DNA of 64,000 nt from Siphonodentalium dalli (GCA_032622095.1 CP136067.1:177168556-177232555); one strand, 5' to 3'. Shown: positions 1 to 11,488, counted from the first letter of the stretch. A program made the numbers and translations. Notes: generated by a model not told the origin, from the sequence alone.

Positions 1-515
1 ATTTGACCCAGTGACCTCATTTGAACAAATCTGAATGTGAGTCACATAAGGAACATCCACACCAAATATGAACTCATTCGGTCCATTGGTTCCAGAGGAG
101 AAGATGTTCAAAGAATTGTTGACGGACGGACGGACAATTCGACATTTGATTCGAGTCGAGGAACCCATCCATCACAGCTCAGAGTGATCAAATATCGATG
201 TTTGAAATCTATTATTTTAGGTGGCCCAATAGACAGTCAAAGAGAAGAATTTCATTGACCAAATTGCGGGTTTAAGATGGATAACTCTAAGATCAAGTGG
301 CTTTTTGTGTTAGATATTTGACAAACCGGCAAAATTTCGTTGAACAAAATGTTGATAAATAACAGGTTTTGTGGAATTTTTTACTATAGATGATTGTGCT
401 TTTCGTTATATTTGGGCAATTATTAGATTCTAATAACTGAAGCGGCATTTCAAAATATGTTGTCGTTCTTGTTGGAATGTGATGATATGGAGACCCTCTG
501 ATTGAGTACCTTTAA
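1..515. repeat. 5'-truncated copy of the AAAGGTACTCAA terminal-repeat element
   Basis: The right terminus (GATTGAGTACCTTTAA near 502-515) and the internal blocks around 'gaacccatc...agctcagag' match the fuller copies at 526-1013 and 59735-60204. The left end is outside the window. No coding signal is seen; the 73-residue ORF at 37-258 is made of the repeat itself. Confidence 0.6.
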
Positions 516-525
516 TTTGAAATAT

Positions 526-1013
526 TAAAGGTACTCAACCCGATAAAACTCCTCTCAATTACTATTTCAATGGCTTCGGGGGTCAAAAATATTTGATTCG
601 AGTCGAGGAAGTCACCCATCAAAGCTCAGATTTGTTAGATATCGATTTTAGAAATCTATTATTTTTCATTATCGGGAATTCTTTCTGGCCCAGAAGATAG
701 TCAAAAATTCGTTATTATTACCCACTTGATTATAGAGTTATCCATCCTTGTCTGTTTGAATAGAATTTTGGCGTAATATCTCGAGCAGGTTACCAAATTG
801 ACGGCAGTTATAAGTACTCATCTCGAGAACATAAGAATTTTCAAAAATCAATATCTAATAACTCTGAGCTTTGTTTGATGGGTTCCTCGACTCGAATCAA
901 ATATTTTTTACCCCCAAAGCCAAAGAAATAGTAATATAGGACCCTCTGATCGGATTGTTGTTGTTGGAATCTGTTGAGATGGGGACCCTCTTTACGGGTT
1001 GAGTACCTTTAAA
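526..1013. mobile_element. Non-autonomous inverted-repeat element, AAAGGTACTCAA family
   Basis: The ends are inverted copies of TTAAAGGTACTCAACCCG. The inner arms repeat each other in reverse: 'gattcgagtcgaggaa' near 596-610 and 'ttcctcgactcgaatc' near 883-898, with 'gctcagatttgttagat' and its complement further in. A third copy lies at 59735-60204. The element carries no ORF of note. It sits head-to-tail with the truncated copy on its left. Confidence 0.65.
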
Positions 1014-1235
1014 TATTAAAAAGATGTTAGTTTTCTATTTGCGTGTCCCTGGTGTTCAATACTACCGTGTACGACCATGAACGGTCACCCAAGATTAGCT
1101 AGGTGGTTTCCGCACATGCCACTACAACTTCGCCTCATTCAGTATATTATACCACTCCTGTCATTTGGAACATGGTTTATGCCTTTCACCCCCACCCAAT
1201 ACGCCCTATCATGTCATTAATTCGCGGCCTTATTA

Positions 1236-1443
1236 GATCCACCATGCAGGTCCGGTTCCGTGGTATCAGAAATTCTTCCATGCAGCCCGGTTGTTTTATT
1301 GCTACAGATCAAAGTTCTGGAGTAGCATTTCCATATATGGAGCTTTTGAATATTCATGACTTCCATTTATGTCATATATGGAAATGCTACTGCAAAACTT
1401 TGAACTGTAGCACTAAAACCACGGAACCGGACCTGGCGGATCC
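1236..1443. repeat. ~208-bp imperfect hairpin repeat
   Basis: GGATCCACCATGCAGGTCCG at the left pairs with 'cggacctggcggatcc' at the right. Inner segments (for example GTAGCATTTCCATATATG near 1322-1339) pair with 'catatatggaaatgctac' near 1373-1390. This is a MITE-like fold-back. The 120-residue ORF across it (1103-1465) is best explained by the hairpin. Confidence 0.55.
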
Positions 1444-2352
1444 AATATGGCCGCGAGTAAGTTAGACAGGGCGTATATATGTATGATATGAGATCATACA
1501 TTTAGTATTTTATTAAAAGTTTAATCTTTCCGTAAAGCTGTTAAATCAAATCATTACTAGCCAATACGGAGACTAATTCCAATACCTCATGCCAACGTTC
1601 ACGAGTCTGTTTTCAATAAATTTAATCAAATAGTATTCCGGATGCCGCCTCTCTGTTATGGCGTATTCCGGATGCCGGTGTCCATTTTAAGCCGGATGCT
1701 GGATGCCAGGGGGAGGGGGGTCGTCACCCTCATTCATGATGACATGTTTATGGTGGAATGTGTTTGTGTCGGCCACAGTCTCTTTAAACGGTGACAACAT
1801 TCATCCAGATTATAATTCCTTTGCAAATTATAAATTTAGGGTAACAGAGAGCTTGCCCAATGTGATGTCACAACATTAAAGGCCCACATCATTTTTGAAT
1901 CACCAGATCACATGATATACAAAATATTCCATATGATATACCATTTGAAAGTGGAAGCTCCAAAACATTGTATTAATTAATAATTATATTTATTTTGAAA
2001 TAATGTGACTTATAGGCCCTATGGGCCGGGTGTTGTTGCCGATTATTGTTGTGTTTATATGCATTTATATATATAACACAATGTCACTATAATAAACAAA
2101 TATTCAATTCAATTCAATATAGTATTTTAACTGATCCGGTCGAATAAACTTGGAACTTGCACTGAAATTTCTAATATAGCCTATTTTTAATATAAAAAAG
2201 TATTCTATTCTGATGTTTTGTGACACCAAATGTTTGTTTCAGTGAACTACGTGTATTAGTATTAAAAGGGAAAAAAATACATTTCGAACACATGTGCATC
2301 AATTCTGTTTTTGTTTCATAACCAATGCACGGTGTCCTGCATGGTTTGGAGG

Positions 2353-5300
2353 TACAGGTTACACTGGTGTAAATGTTTTCCATAGGCCTCAGTGCTAACG
2401 TTTTAGCGTATAGTGTTGGCAATATAAATGTTGGGTCCAAAATTTTCTTTAAATCTGAAAAATTGACATTTTGGGAAACTTTTTACACAAAAAAATCATG
2501 TCTGTCTAGCAGGGAATTCGCCTTTAAATCTTATGTTTTCGTAACTAGTGTCAGAACCGCATAAAAAAATACAGTCATATTTTAGACCACACCAAAAAAT
2601 TCAAACTTCACTACAAAGGGTTAATTCCTGTGCCAATGGTTATTTTACCTATGGGAAATCCTAGGGAAGAGGTGTGATGATTTTTTTATGTGAAAAGCAC
2701 ACAAGGCTATTGACCAATCAGGGCCCAGTGTCTATTTTATTCCTTCCTATATATTCCTCCCGCATCCGCTAGATGTCACTCGGAACCTTATTTACACCAG
2801 TGTAACCTAAAGCGATAGCCCGCTTTTTCGCGGAATAATTGTAACTCCCTACATTTCTTCAGAATTGCCCATCAATGGAAAAAATGTGTTCAAAAACAAT
2901 ATCACTTCTGTGGTTCTTTATTTATCACACACAATTTAACCCCACCCTCTTTAACAAATTATTCATCAAAAAAGCACAATTTTCCACCACCAGTCATGTT
3001 CAGGCCCCATTTTCACTCAGTTTTAGGGGTCTGGTGTTGCAAACTTGGATCAGCTATGGAAGACTGTTCAATATTCTTTCCATGAGAGAACTTCTGGTGA
3101 TGTGATTTCATTGAGTCCAGATCTGATCAGCTGAGCATCAAGCGCATGACTTTATCAGCACATTGAAGAATAAAATATGACATTTTCAGGTCTGCAAGGG
3201 TGATCCAAGATAACTGGATGTGGGTGTATATTGAATTAGTTGAATAAAGATATGCTCTCTTTGAATTGCTGAAGCATTTTCTTAAATGTGTCCAAGTTTT
3301 AGTGCTATTAACCTTCAAATGACCATACCCACCAGTGGAAATGACACACTTTTATGATATATATCTGTATATCACTGGCTATAAAATCCAAAATACTTGT
3401 TAAATTAAGTTCTTATAACAATTGATATATGTGTCGTTGACATGCCCATGTTATGGGTCATTTGCATTATCATGTGACTATTACCACCTTGAAAAAATTT
3501 GAAAATACCTTGAAAAATTGGCATTTTTTATGAAAAATCTTACTATTTTTTTGGCTGATGTAAGTGAAAGAAGACATCAGCAGCAAGAATAGCCACATCA
3601 AGCATGAGATATTCATTGGACTGAAAGACCAGGCTCTGTAAAATGCATTAAAATGCTTTAAAGTGACTCCCAGGAATCAAAAATGATAAAAAGCTATTTT
3701 TTCCCTTTAGGTTACACTGGTGTAAATGTTTTCCATAGGCCTCAGTGCTAACGTTTTAGCGTATAGTGTTGGCAATATAAATGTTGGGTCCAAAATTTTC
3801 TTTAAATCTGAAAAATTGACATTTTGGGAAACTTTTTACACAAAAAAATCATGTCTGTCTAGCAGGGAATTCGCCTTTAAATCTTATGTTTTCGTAACTA
3901 GTGTCAGAACCGCATAAAAAAATACAGTCATATTTTAGACCACACCAAAAAATTCAAACTTCACTACAAAGGGTTAATTCCTGTGCCAATGGTTATTTTA
4001 CCTATGGGAAATCCTAGGGAAGAGGTGTGATGATTTTTTTATGTGAAAAGCACACAAGGCTATTGACCAATCAGGGCCCAGTGTCTATTTTATTCCTTCC
4101 TATATATTCCTCCCGCATCCGCTAGATGTCACTCGGAACCTTATTTACACCAGTGTAACCTAAAGCGAAAGCCCGCTTTTTCGCGGAATAATTGTAACTC
4201 CCTACATTTCTTCAGAATTGCCCATCAATGGAAAAAATGTGTTCAAAAACAATATCACTTCTGTGGTTCTTTATTTATCACACACAATTTAACCCCACCC
4301 TCTTTAACAAATTATTCATCAAAAAAGCACAATTTTCCACCACCAGTCATGTTCAGGCCCCATTTTCACTCAGTTTTAGGGGTCTGGTGTTGCAAACTTG
4401 GATCAGCTATGGAAGACTGTTCAATATTCTTTCCATGAGAGAACTTCTGGTGATGTGATTTCATTGAGTCCAGATCTGATCAGCTGAGCATCAAGCGCAT
4501 GACTTTATCAGCACATTGAAGAATAAAATATGACATTTTCAGGTCTGCAAGGGTGATCCAAGATAACTGGATGTGGGTGTATATTGAATTAGTTGAATAA
4601 AGATATGCTCTCTTTGAATTGCTGAAGCATTTTCTTAAATGTGTCCAAGTTTTAGTGCTATTAACCTTCAAATGACCATACCCACCAGTGGAAATGACAC
4701 ACTTTTATGATATATATCTGTATATCACTGGCTATAAAATCCAAAATACTTGTTAAATTAAGTTCTTATAACAATTGATATATGTGTCGTTGACATGCCC
4801 ATGTTATGGGTCATTTGCATTATCATGTGACTATTACCACCTTGAAAAAATTTGAAAATACCTTGAAAAATTGGCATTTTTTATGAAAAATCTTACTATT
4901 TTTTTGGCTGATGTAAGTGAAAGAAGACATCAGCAGCAAGAATAGCCACATCAAGCATGAGATATTCATTGGACTGAAAGACCAGGCTCTGTAAAATGCA
5001 TTAAAATGCTTTAAAGTGACTCCCAGGAATCAAAAATGATAAAAAGCTATTTTTTCCCTTTAGGTTACACTGGTGTAAATGTTTTCCATAGGCCTCAGTG
5101 CTAACGTTTTAGCGTATAGTGTTGGCAATATAAATGTTGGGTCCAAAATTTTCTTTAAATCTGAAAAATTGACATTTTGGGAAACTTTTTACACAAAAAA
5201 ATCATGTCTGTCTAGCAGGGAATTCGCCTTTAAATCTTATGTTTTCGTAACTAGTGTCAGAACCGCATAAAAAAATACAGTCATATTTTAGACCACACCA

Positions 5301-5517
5301 AAAAATTCAAACTTCACTACAAAGGGTTAATTCCTGTGCCAATGGTTATTTTACCTATGGGAAATCCTAGGGAAGAGGTGTGATGATTTTTTTATGTGAA
5401 AAGCACACAAGGCTATTGACCAATCAGGGCCCAGTGTCTATTTTATTCCTTCCTATATATTCCTCCCGCATCCGCTAGATGTCACTCGGAACCTTATTTA
5501 CACCAGTGTAACCTACA
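2353..5517. mobile_element. E-S-E-S-E tandem element with 4-bp TSD (TACA)
   Basis: The element proper is 2357-5513. A 451-bp block E occurs at 2357-2807, 3710-4160 and 5063-5513, separated by a 902-bp block S at 2808-3709 and 4161-5062, giving an exact 1353-bp period. Each E begins GGTTACACTGGTGTAAAT and ends with the inverse, ATTTACACCAGTGTAACC. TACA lies on both sides; the empty site with a single TACA is in unit B at 11131-11134. Copies differ by almost nothing (one seen change, GCGATAGCCC versus GCGAAAGCCC). No protein is encoded; the short repeated ORFs are chance. The layout resembles a small LTR-type element that recombined into a tandem, but the ends are not TG...CA. Confidence 0.8.
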
Positions 5518-5915
5518 GTAAGGCTGAATGGGTCACTCTCACCGGTTTTCTGTGATAAAGTTACCCAGGTTCCTGAAATTGTGATAAAGTTACCCAGGTT
5601 GGAGAAGAATGTGATAAAGTTACCCAGGTTAATAATAGTTCATGTTTAGCAACAAATTATTGATTTTTGTGATCAAAATGACGAACTACAGTACTAATAT
5701 GTCTTAATTTATGCTTGATAAGGGCTCTTACTTGCCAAAACTGAACAATATTTCCCTCTATCACTTTTAAATCGAGTTGATATTGTGAGATTTGCTTAAC
5801 CTGGGTAACTTTATCACAATTCTCACCAACCTGGGTAACTTTATCACAAAATTAGGAACCTGGGTAACTTTATCACAGAAAACCGGTGAGAGTGACCTAT
5901 TCAGCTACAGTAAGG
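5513..5915. mobile_element. Mutator-like MITE with 11-bp TSD
   Basis: Element 5524-5904 has terminal inverted repeats beginning CTGAATRGGTCACTCTC and continuing through 'accggttttctgtgataaag'. It is flanked on both sides by CTACAGTAAGG. A 9-11 bp TSD is typical of Mutator-like elements. The subterminal motif 'tgtgataaagttacccagg' is repeated three times on the left (about 5550-5630) and three times inverted on the right. It inserted into the left end of the mariner-like MITE that follows, next to the earlier E-array insertion. Confidence 0.7.
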
Positions 5916-6117
5916 CCCTAAATAATCGACTCCTTAACCACAGCAGAATTATGGGTAATTTTTGCAGGATTTAGACGGAAATATGGCTTGTTGGCATTCA
6001 TTGGAAAGCTCTCACTGAGAGCTTTCCGATGAATGACAAGCATAATTTCTGACTAAATCCTGAAAAATTACCCATAATTCTGCTGTGGTTAAGGAGTCGA
6101 TTATTTAGGGCATTAAT
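5908..6117. mobile_element. mariner-like MITE (CAGTAAKGCCCTAA family), unit A copy
   Basis: Inverted arms start CAGTAAGGCCCTAAATAATC and end with the complement at about 6117. Related copies at 9048-9186, 10296-10500 and 11133-11488 are flanked by TA, suggesting Tc1/mariner-type insertion. The interior contains a secondary hairpin around 'cattggaaagctctcactgagagctttcc'. Confidence 0.65.
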
Positions 6118-6182
6118 GTAAAATACACTTTTTCTAATTTTACTATTTTTCATGCTATGTGCTGTTGCCTGTACATCACTAA

Positions 6183-6373
6183 CCAATGAGTTAGTGCATA
6201 GCCTACGAAATAACCAATGAGTTAGTGCATAGCCTACGAAATAACCAATGAGTTAGTGCATAGCCTATGAAATAACAAATGAGTTAGTGCATAGCCTACG
6301 AAATAACCAATGAGTTACTGCATAACCTACGAAATAACCAATGAGTTAGTGCGTAGCCTACAAAATAACCAAT
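6183..6373. repeat. 31-bp tandem repeat, about six units
   Basis: Units read 'ataaccaatgagttagtgca' plus 'tagcctacgaa', with point variants. The matching array in unit B (11552-11810) has more units, so copy number changed after the duplication. Confidence 0.85.
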
Positions 6374-6705
6374 CGTTAGATTGGAAATTATTTGTGCAGA
6401 AATATCATTCATGTGGGACTTGGTTTAAAAAGTATTATATATACCTGCAGTAAATACAATAGTTGGAAGAAAATTTGGATGAGGCATCAAGCCATTGGCT
6501 TATTTGAAGCCCTTCCCCTAATGCAACTTCTATAAAAGACAACCTGAAAGATTTTCAGCAGCTTTTTAAATGACAGAGAATGACAAATTCGCGCTGTATT
6601 TAAAAATAGTAATAAACTGGTCATGGAGAACGGGGACCAAAATAGAGCGACAAACGCGCCCGTAGTCCCTCGCAAATTAAATGATTTTTCGTAAAAATCA
6701 ATCCG
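6374..6705. other. Unit A spacer with a replaced left arm
   Basis: Up to about 6565 this matches 11815-12020 in unit B. From about 6566 to 6705 it diverges completely from unit B: the left end of the inverted-repeat element seen at 12039 is missing and unrelated sequence takes its place. No gene is seen. Confidence 0.5.
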
Positions 6706-7299
6706 TATAGGTATATTCCATTTTAATAGCAATCTTTTCTAAATAAATATATCATTTCCCAACCAATGTTGTTTATTTCCAAACCAATATATAGTCTTTC
6801 TTATATTTGATATGAGACAATTTCATTCTAATATCGTTTTCTAATCAATATTGAAAGACACAGAATTAATTTTCTACTTCAATTCAATTGTACTCATATT
6901 CCAACCAATATGTAAAAACAAATTCTAGTACAGCAATTATACATTCTAATATAGCTATCATACATTTAATATAGGTCAATTTCGTTTTAATAGCATTTCT
7001 ATCAATATATGACAATACAAAACTAATAGCTATCCATGAAAATATAACAGTCAAAGTCCAAACTAATATGAGTCTATTTAAAACCAATAGACAAAATGAA
7101 ACAATATATATTAGAATGAAATTGTCTCATTGAATATAAGAAAGTCTATTGGTTTGGAAATGAAGACCATTGGTTGGGAAACAATATATTGATTTTGAAA
7201 AGATTGATATTAAAATGGAATATACCTATATTGGATGCAATTAGTTAAACAATCCACTATTAATTTTTATTTGACGTATTATCTGAACAACGGCTGCCC
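6706..7299. mobile_element. Long inverted-repeat element downstream of TMEM229-like copy A, left end lost
   Basis: The right arm ends 'cggctgccca' at 7291-7300 and matches the intact element at 12039-12708 in unit B. Many 'aaccaata' and 'attctaatat' motifs recur in both orientations inside. A hydrophobic 67-residue minus-strand ORF (6884-7087) is shared with unit B but is built from these motifs and is not called as a gene. Confidence 0.6.
7266..7271 (-). promoter_or_regulatory. Candidate poly(A) signal for TMEM229-like copy A
   Basis: AATAAA on the minus strand lies about 50 nt after the stop codon and inside the terminal inverted repeat of the neighbouring transposon. Confidence 0.4.
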
Positions 7300-7319
7300 A
7301 TACGGTTTGATCAATGGTA

Positions 7320-7823
7320 TCATTTAACTACCCCGTTTTCTTCTTTCACCCTCCCTATCTGGACGGGTGTGCGAAGGTTAATGAGATAGTCTGACATATA
7401 CTCGTGATAAACAGCCATCATGGTCCACACTGGAGCATACTCCAGACATATGAGTCCCATGAAATCAAACCGATAGTGGCTGTAGTCCCACGAACAGGCA
7501 TCAAACTGGCGTAGAATCATTCCTGAAGAAAATTCCCACATATAAACTACTGCTACATACACCGCTAGTCTGCAGGTCATTGGCAGTTTTCTCCGGTGGT
7601 GCATATATCGAAATAGCTTCTCGAAGACGAAGAAGCTGTATGTCCCATACATAAAGAATGAGGGAATTGTTGTGTATCCCTTGAGCTGCCGATTGCCTTC
7701 TGGGTGGAGAATCAAATCATATATAGCAGTGAATATCACCTCGTCCACAAATCCGTGACAGGCGTAAACTATATACCTGATCCAAGATGGAATGGGTTCA
7801 TACTTTGTGGAACCTGCCATCAT
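7320..7823 (-). CDS. TMEM229-like membrane protein, copy A
   Basis: This encodes a 167-residue protein resembling the vertebrate TMEM229A/B family. The family is multi-pass and of poorly known function; its Pfam relatives are annotated as putative ABC-transporter type IV proteins. Matching signatures are ACHGFVDEVIFTA (21-33), WEFSSGMILRQFDAC (96-110), SWDYS (111-115) and DFMGLICLEYA (120-130). Hydrophobic stretches near 16-38, 53-70, 82-104 and 118-140 suggest four membrane helices. The ORF is open further upstream, but I start at the first of two Mets (MMAGS), because the family starts here and a good splice acceptor (TTCAAATTTTAG/GA, exon starting at 7852) precedes it in both copies. This implies a single coding exon with a 5' UTR intron, as in vertebrates. 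Copy B differs at seven residues (2, 58, 83, 87, 92, 93, 140). Confidence 0.88.
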   Translation of the reverse strand: MMAGSTKYEPIPSWIRYIVYACHGFVDEVIFTAIYDLILHPEGNRQLKGYTTIPSFFMYGTYSFFVFEKLFRYMHHRRKLPMTCRLAVYVAVVYMWEFSSGMILRQFDACSWDYSHYRFDFMGLICLEYAPVWTMMAVYHEYMSDYLINLRTPVQIGRVKEENGVVK

Positions 7824-8142
7824 CGTGTATGATTGCGAGTTGATGTAGATTCCTAAAATTTGAACAGTAAAACATAAATCATTCAGTAATCCAATAGATG
7901 TGAAACAGTATGGGGTCCCCATGTGGTGAAATGGTTGAGATTCTTAAATGGTCACTTTTTTCGGTGATTTGACTGCTGCATGTAATTTGTTAATAACAAT
8001 GATGCTGTTTTCGGCTTATTTGAATATAAAATTTATTAAAATAAATAATTTTGGCATGATAATTTGCTATTCCATTCTGATTTCTGAACATCTCAGCAGT
8101 GTGTTACACATCCAGGTCTGAGATTAAGGTGCCTGATATTCA

Positions 8143-8233
8143 CAGAATGAGGTCCCCAGAGGGTGAATTTAGTGACACTCTCCAGCATAGCGGGCAGCAT
8201 CAGCAAATTCACCCTCTGGGGACCACATTCTGC
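8143..8233. mobile_element. ~90-bp hairpin MITE (CAGAATGAGGTCCCC), copy 1
   Basis: Left arm CAGAATGAGGTCCCCAGAGG pairs with the right arm 'cctctggggaccacattctg'. Sister copies are at 8450-8542 and 16151-16243. Confidence 0.75.
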
Positions 8234-8449
8234 TTAGGCCTCATCTTCTCTGGAAAGTTTGTTCTTTATCAAATTTCTATAGAAACTTCTTCACATGGAT
8301 TCTATTTCTTTTTAGTGTAGTTTCTCTATATCTCCAAATTGGCAGATGACACATTGCATAAACAAGGTTCCTAATGGATGTACATCACAATATTCATCAT
8401 TTGGGAACTTCAATCTGAGTTAAATGTCTCCCATAGCAGATGCGAACAT

Positions 8450-8542
8450 GCAGAATGAGGTCCCCAGAGGATGAATTTGGTGATGCTAGCCTGCTATGTG
8501 GGATAGCGTCACTAAACTCACCCTCTGGGGACCTCATTCTGC
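8450..8542. mobile_element. ~93-bp hairpin MITE (CAGAATGAGGTCCCC), copy 2
   Basis: Same arms as the copy at 8143, with the loop 'gctagcctgctatgtgggatagc'-like inner stem. It lies about 220 bp after copy 1. Confidence 0.75.
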
Positions 8543-9047
8543 AAATGATAGGCACACTAAACTCAGGGTAGTCAACATCACCTAAAACCTATGCAAAGTG
8601 AACTGCATGTTATATATAATCTTTTCATTTCAAGAGGGATAACTCTATAATATGTGAAGTCATTGTGGGAACATGCATAATATACTAAATTACCCATGGA
8701 TTGAAGAACAATTGATAATTTGTCAGTTTTCATAATTTTTCAATTTAATTAAACAATGAAACTTGACCCAATACATGTATATCACATCTCAAGATTTATC
8801 ACAAAATTAACATTTTGCATTGAATTGAGGAGTATTATTATTATATTAACTCCAGCTCAGGAGACATTGTACAAATTGCATAAAACATATTATCAAGATA
8901 TTTACTTCGAGAATATAGGAATACTAAAATCTATTATTTATATTTAGCTGATAAAATTTGTTGGCAGAATATGCAGACAATTATGAGATTATCATGTACA
9001 TTTTGTATAACTGGGATTTGCCCCTCTTTGTGGTAGAAGTGGAATTA
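8543..9047. other. Intergenic, nothing recognised
   Basis: AT-rich single-copy sequence. A 63-residue ORF (8756-8947) has no recognisable features. Confidence 0.5.
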
Positions 9048-9186
9048 CAGTAATGCCCTAAGTAATCGACTCCTTAACCACAATATAATTATGGGTAACT
9101 TTTCAGTATTTAGTCGGAAATATGGCTTGTTGCCATTCATCGGAAAGCTCTCGGGGTTATGGAGTCGATTACTTAGGGCATTACTG
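9048..9186. mobile_element. mariner-like MITE, short copy
   Basis: It begins CAGTAATGCCCTAAGTAATC and ends with the inverse GGGCATTACTG. TA flanks both ends. It is an internally deleted relative of 10296-10500. Confidence 0.75.
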
Positions 9187-10020
9187 TAAGTGTCAGACCC
9201 CTCCCATTGACTCTTAAATTTTGAGACTTTTGTTGAATATTTCAACTTTTGTCTAAGTCGCCTTATGACATAAAGAATATTGATTTGTATCAGACATTTT
9301 CATATTTTTGAATTATAAGCCAGTTTCATTTATTTCTAGTAAAAGGTAATTATTCAAGTTGTGTAAATTTCTGATATCATCATGTTTGAAATTTCCAACT
9401 TGTGTGGTACCTGGTAATTAAACTCTTGAATTTCCAATTGTTTAATTTTGAATGACACTCTTTTGTGACCAATGACGGCCATCTGGTCTTTCGATGTGTT
9501 GGTAATATGTTGCATATAATTCACATAATTTCGTTGTAAATGTTAACAATACTGTTCCCAAATTTGGTATACACAAAATAAATAAATGTTAAAATATCTT
9601 GAAAGATTTGCTGATATAATATGTAATATCTATTGATTACAAATAGGTGTAATATAATAATACTGACAGGCTTCTCTCACCAATCAAATTAATTCACGGA
9701 TAGTGGATTGGGTAACGCGTGGCACACTTGATCTTGTAAACAATTATATTGATGCAGAGTGTAAACTCAAGCCACTCACTGACTGGTGACTATACAATAA
9801 CTTAAATGAGTATATGGGACCAGTATACATATAATATAACATTTATTTCATACATTTGCTTGAAAACTACAAAAATTACTCGAAAATGACAATTTGTATT
9901 TTCGCATTCCGGCTAATCTGCCATTCATAACTTTACTTCATACTCAACAGACTTTCAAATAATGGAAATCTGGTTATCTTATTCTATGACTCAGAGACTA
10001 TAGAAACCAACAACAACATT
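9187..10020. other. Intergenic, nothing recognised
   Basis: AT-rich sequence with no convincing ORF, splice-bounded exon or repeat boundary visible. Confidence 0.5.
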
Positions 10021-10066
10021 TGCGTACAGTATCCCTTTAAGGGGGAGTGTGCAGTTAGAAATTTCA

Positions 10067-10162
10067 AGGTGTACAGTACACCCCCCAACAGAAACCCTCT
10101 GTATAGTACACCCCCAACAGAAACCCAAGGTGTACAGTACACCCCCCAACAGAAACCCTCTG
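10067..10162. repeat. ~33-bp tandem repeat with GTACAGTACACC core
   Basis: Three units of 'ggtgtacagtacacccccca' followed by 'acagaaaccc'. The sequence just before it ('gggggagtgtgcagttagaaatttcaagg', shortened here) recurs at about 63620-63650. Confidence 0.75.
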
Positions 10163-10295
10163 GCCACATCAGCTAACCAGTATACCAGAAAGTAGGTGAT
10201 GTCGGCTGAATCACAGTTGACAAATCCTGTGTACCCTTCTAATCGTTTTCTGGTGAGATTGGGCCCCTAAGCAATGATAACTATTTTCTGAGGTA

Positions 10296-10500
10296 CAGTA
10301 ATGCCCTAAGTAATCAACTCCTTAAACACAGGAGAATTATGGGTAACTTTTCAGGATTTAGTCGGAAATATGGCTTGTTGCCATTCATCGGAAAGATCTC
10401 CTTTCCGATGAATGGCAACAAGCCATATTTCCGACTAAATCGTGAAAAGTTACCCATAATTCTCCTGTGTTTAAGGAGTCAATTACTTAGGGCATTACTG
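10296..10500. mobile_element. mariner-like MITE, full-length copy with TA TSD
   Basis: CAGTAATGCCCTAAGTAATC at the left pairs with its complement at the right (ends 10500). TA is present on both sides. The arms are nearly perfect for about 100 bp each, so the whole element is a long hairpin centred near 10398. Confidence 0.8.
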
Positions 10501-11132
10501 TATCAATGTATTCATGATGACATGTTTATGGTGGAATGTGTTTGTGTCGGCCACAGTCTCTTTAAACGGTGACAACATTCATCCAGATTATAATTCCTTT
10601 GCAAATTATAAATTTAGGGTAACAGAGAGCTTGCCCAATGTGATGTCACAACATTAAAGGCCCACATCATTTTTGAATCACCAGATCACATGATATACAA
10701 AATATTCCATATGATATACCATTTGAAAGTGGAAGCTCCAAAACATTGTATTAATTAATAATTATATTTATTTTGAAATAGAGTGACTTATAGGCCCTAT
10801 GGGCCGGGTGTTGTTGCCGATTATTGTTGTGTGTATATGCATTTATATATATAACACAATGTCACTATAATAAACAAATATTCAATTCAATTCAATATAG
10901 TATTTTAACTGATCCGGTCGAATAAACTTGGAACTTGCACTGAAATTTCTAATATAGCCTATTTTTAATATAAAAAAGTATTCTATTCTGATGTTTTGTG
11001 ACACCAAATGTTTGTTTCAGTGAACTACGTGTATTAGTATTAAAAGGGAAAAAAATACATTTCGAGCACATGTGCATCAATTCTGTTTTTGTTTCATAAC
11101 CAATGCACGGTGTCCTGCATGGTTTGGAGGTA

Positions 11133-11488
11133 CAGTAAGGTCCTAAATAATCGACTCCTTAACCACAGCATAATTATGGGTAATTTTTGCAGGATTTAGA
11201 CGGAAATATGGCTTGTTGGCATTCATTGGAAAGATCTCACTGAGAGCTTTCCGATGAATGACAACAAGCCATATTTCTGACTAAATCCTGAAAAATTACC
11301 CATAATTCTGCTGTGGTTAAGGAGTAGATTATTTAGGGCATTAATAACTATGGCTTGTTGTCATTCATCGGAAAGCTCTCAGTGAGAGCTTTCCGATGAA
11401 TGACAACAAGCTATATTTCTGACTAAATCCTGAAAAATTACCCATAATTCTGCTGTGGTTAAGGAGTAGATTATTTAGGGCATTACTG
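11133..11488. mobile_element. mariner-like MITE with duplicated right arm, unit B copy
   Basis: The left terminus CAGTAAGGTCCTAAATAATC is at 11133. A right terminus occurs near 11345 and again at 11488, so the right arm has been duplicated internally. It corresponds to 5908-6117 in unit A. Confidence 0.6.

Larger units (their letters stand above)
1732..7974. repeat. Segmental duplication, unit A (contains TMEM229-like copy A)
   Basis: Sequence from 'attcatgatgacatg' to 'cggtgatttgact' is repeated at 10510-13714 in the same order and orientation with only scattered differences. Unit A carries two extra insertions absent from unit B: the 3.16 kb E-array at 2357-5513 and the 381-bp element at 5524-5904. 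It lacks the piggyBac-type MITE present in unit B. The duplication therefore predates these insertions. Confidence 0.85.

Noticed and set aside
2373-5270. Repeated ORFs of 63, 76 and 63 residues in the E-S array
   Set aside because: Identical because the DNA is tandemly repeated; no start context, domain or codon bias supports coding.
6884-7087. 67-residue hydrophobic ORF conserved in both duplication units (also 12293-12496)
   Set aside because: Lies in an inverted-repeat transposon made of recurring 'aaccaata'/'attctaatat' motifs; conservation follows from the recent duplication.
7824-7922. N-terminal 33-residue extension of TMEM229-like copy A
   Set aside because: Not preserved in copy B (indels), and a good splice acceptor lies between it and the family's usual start.
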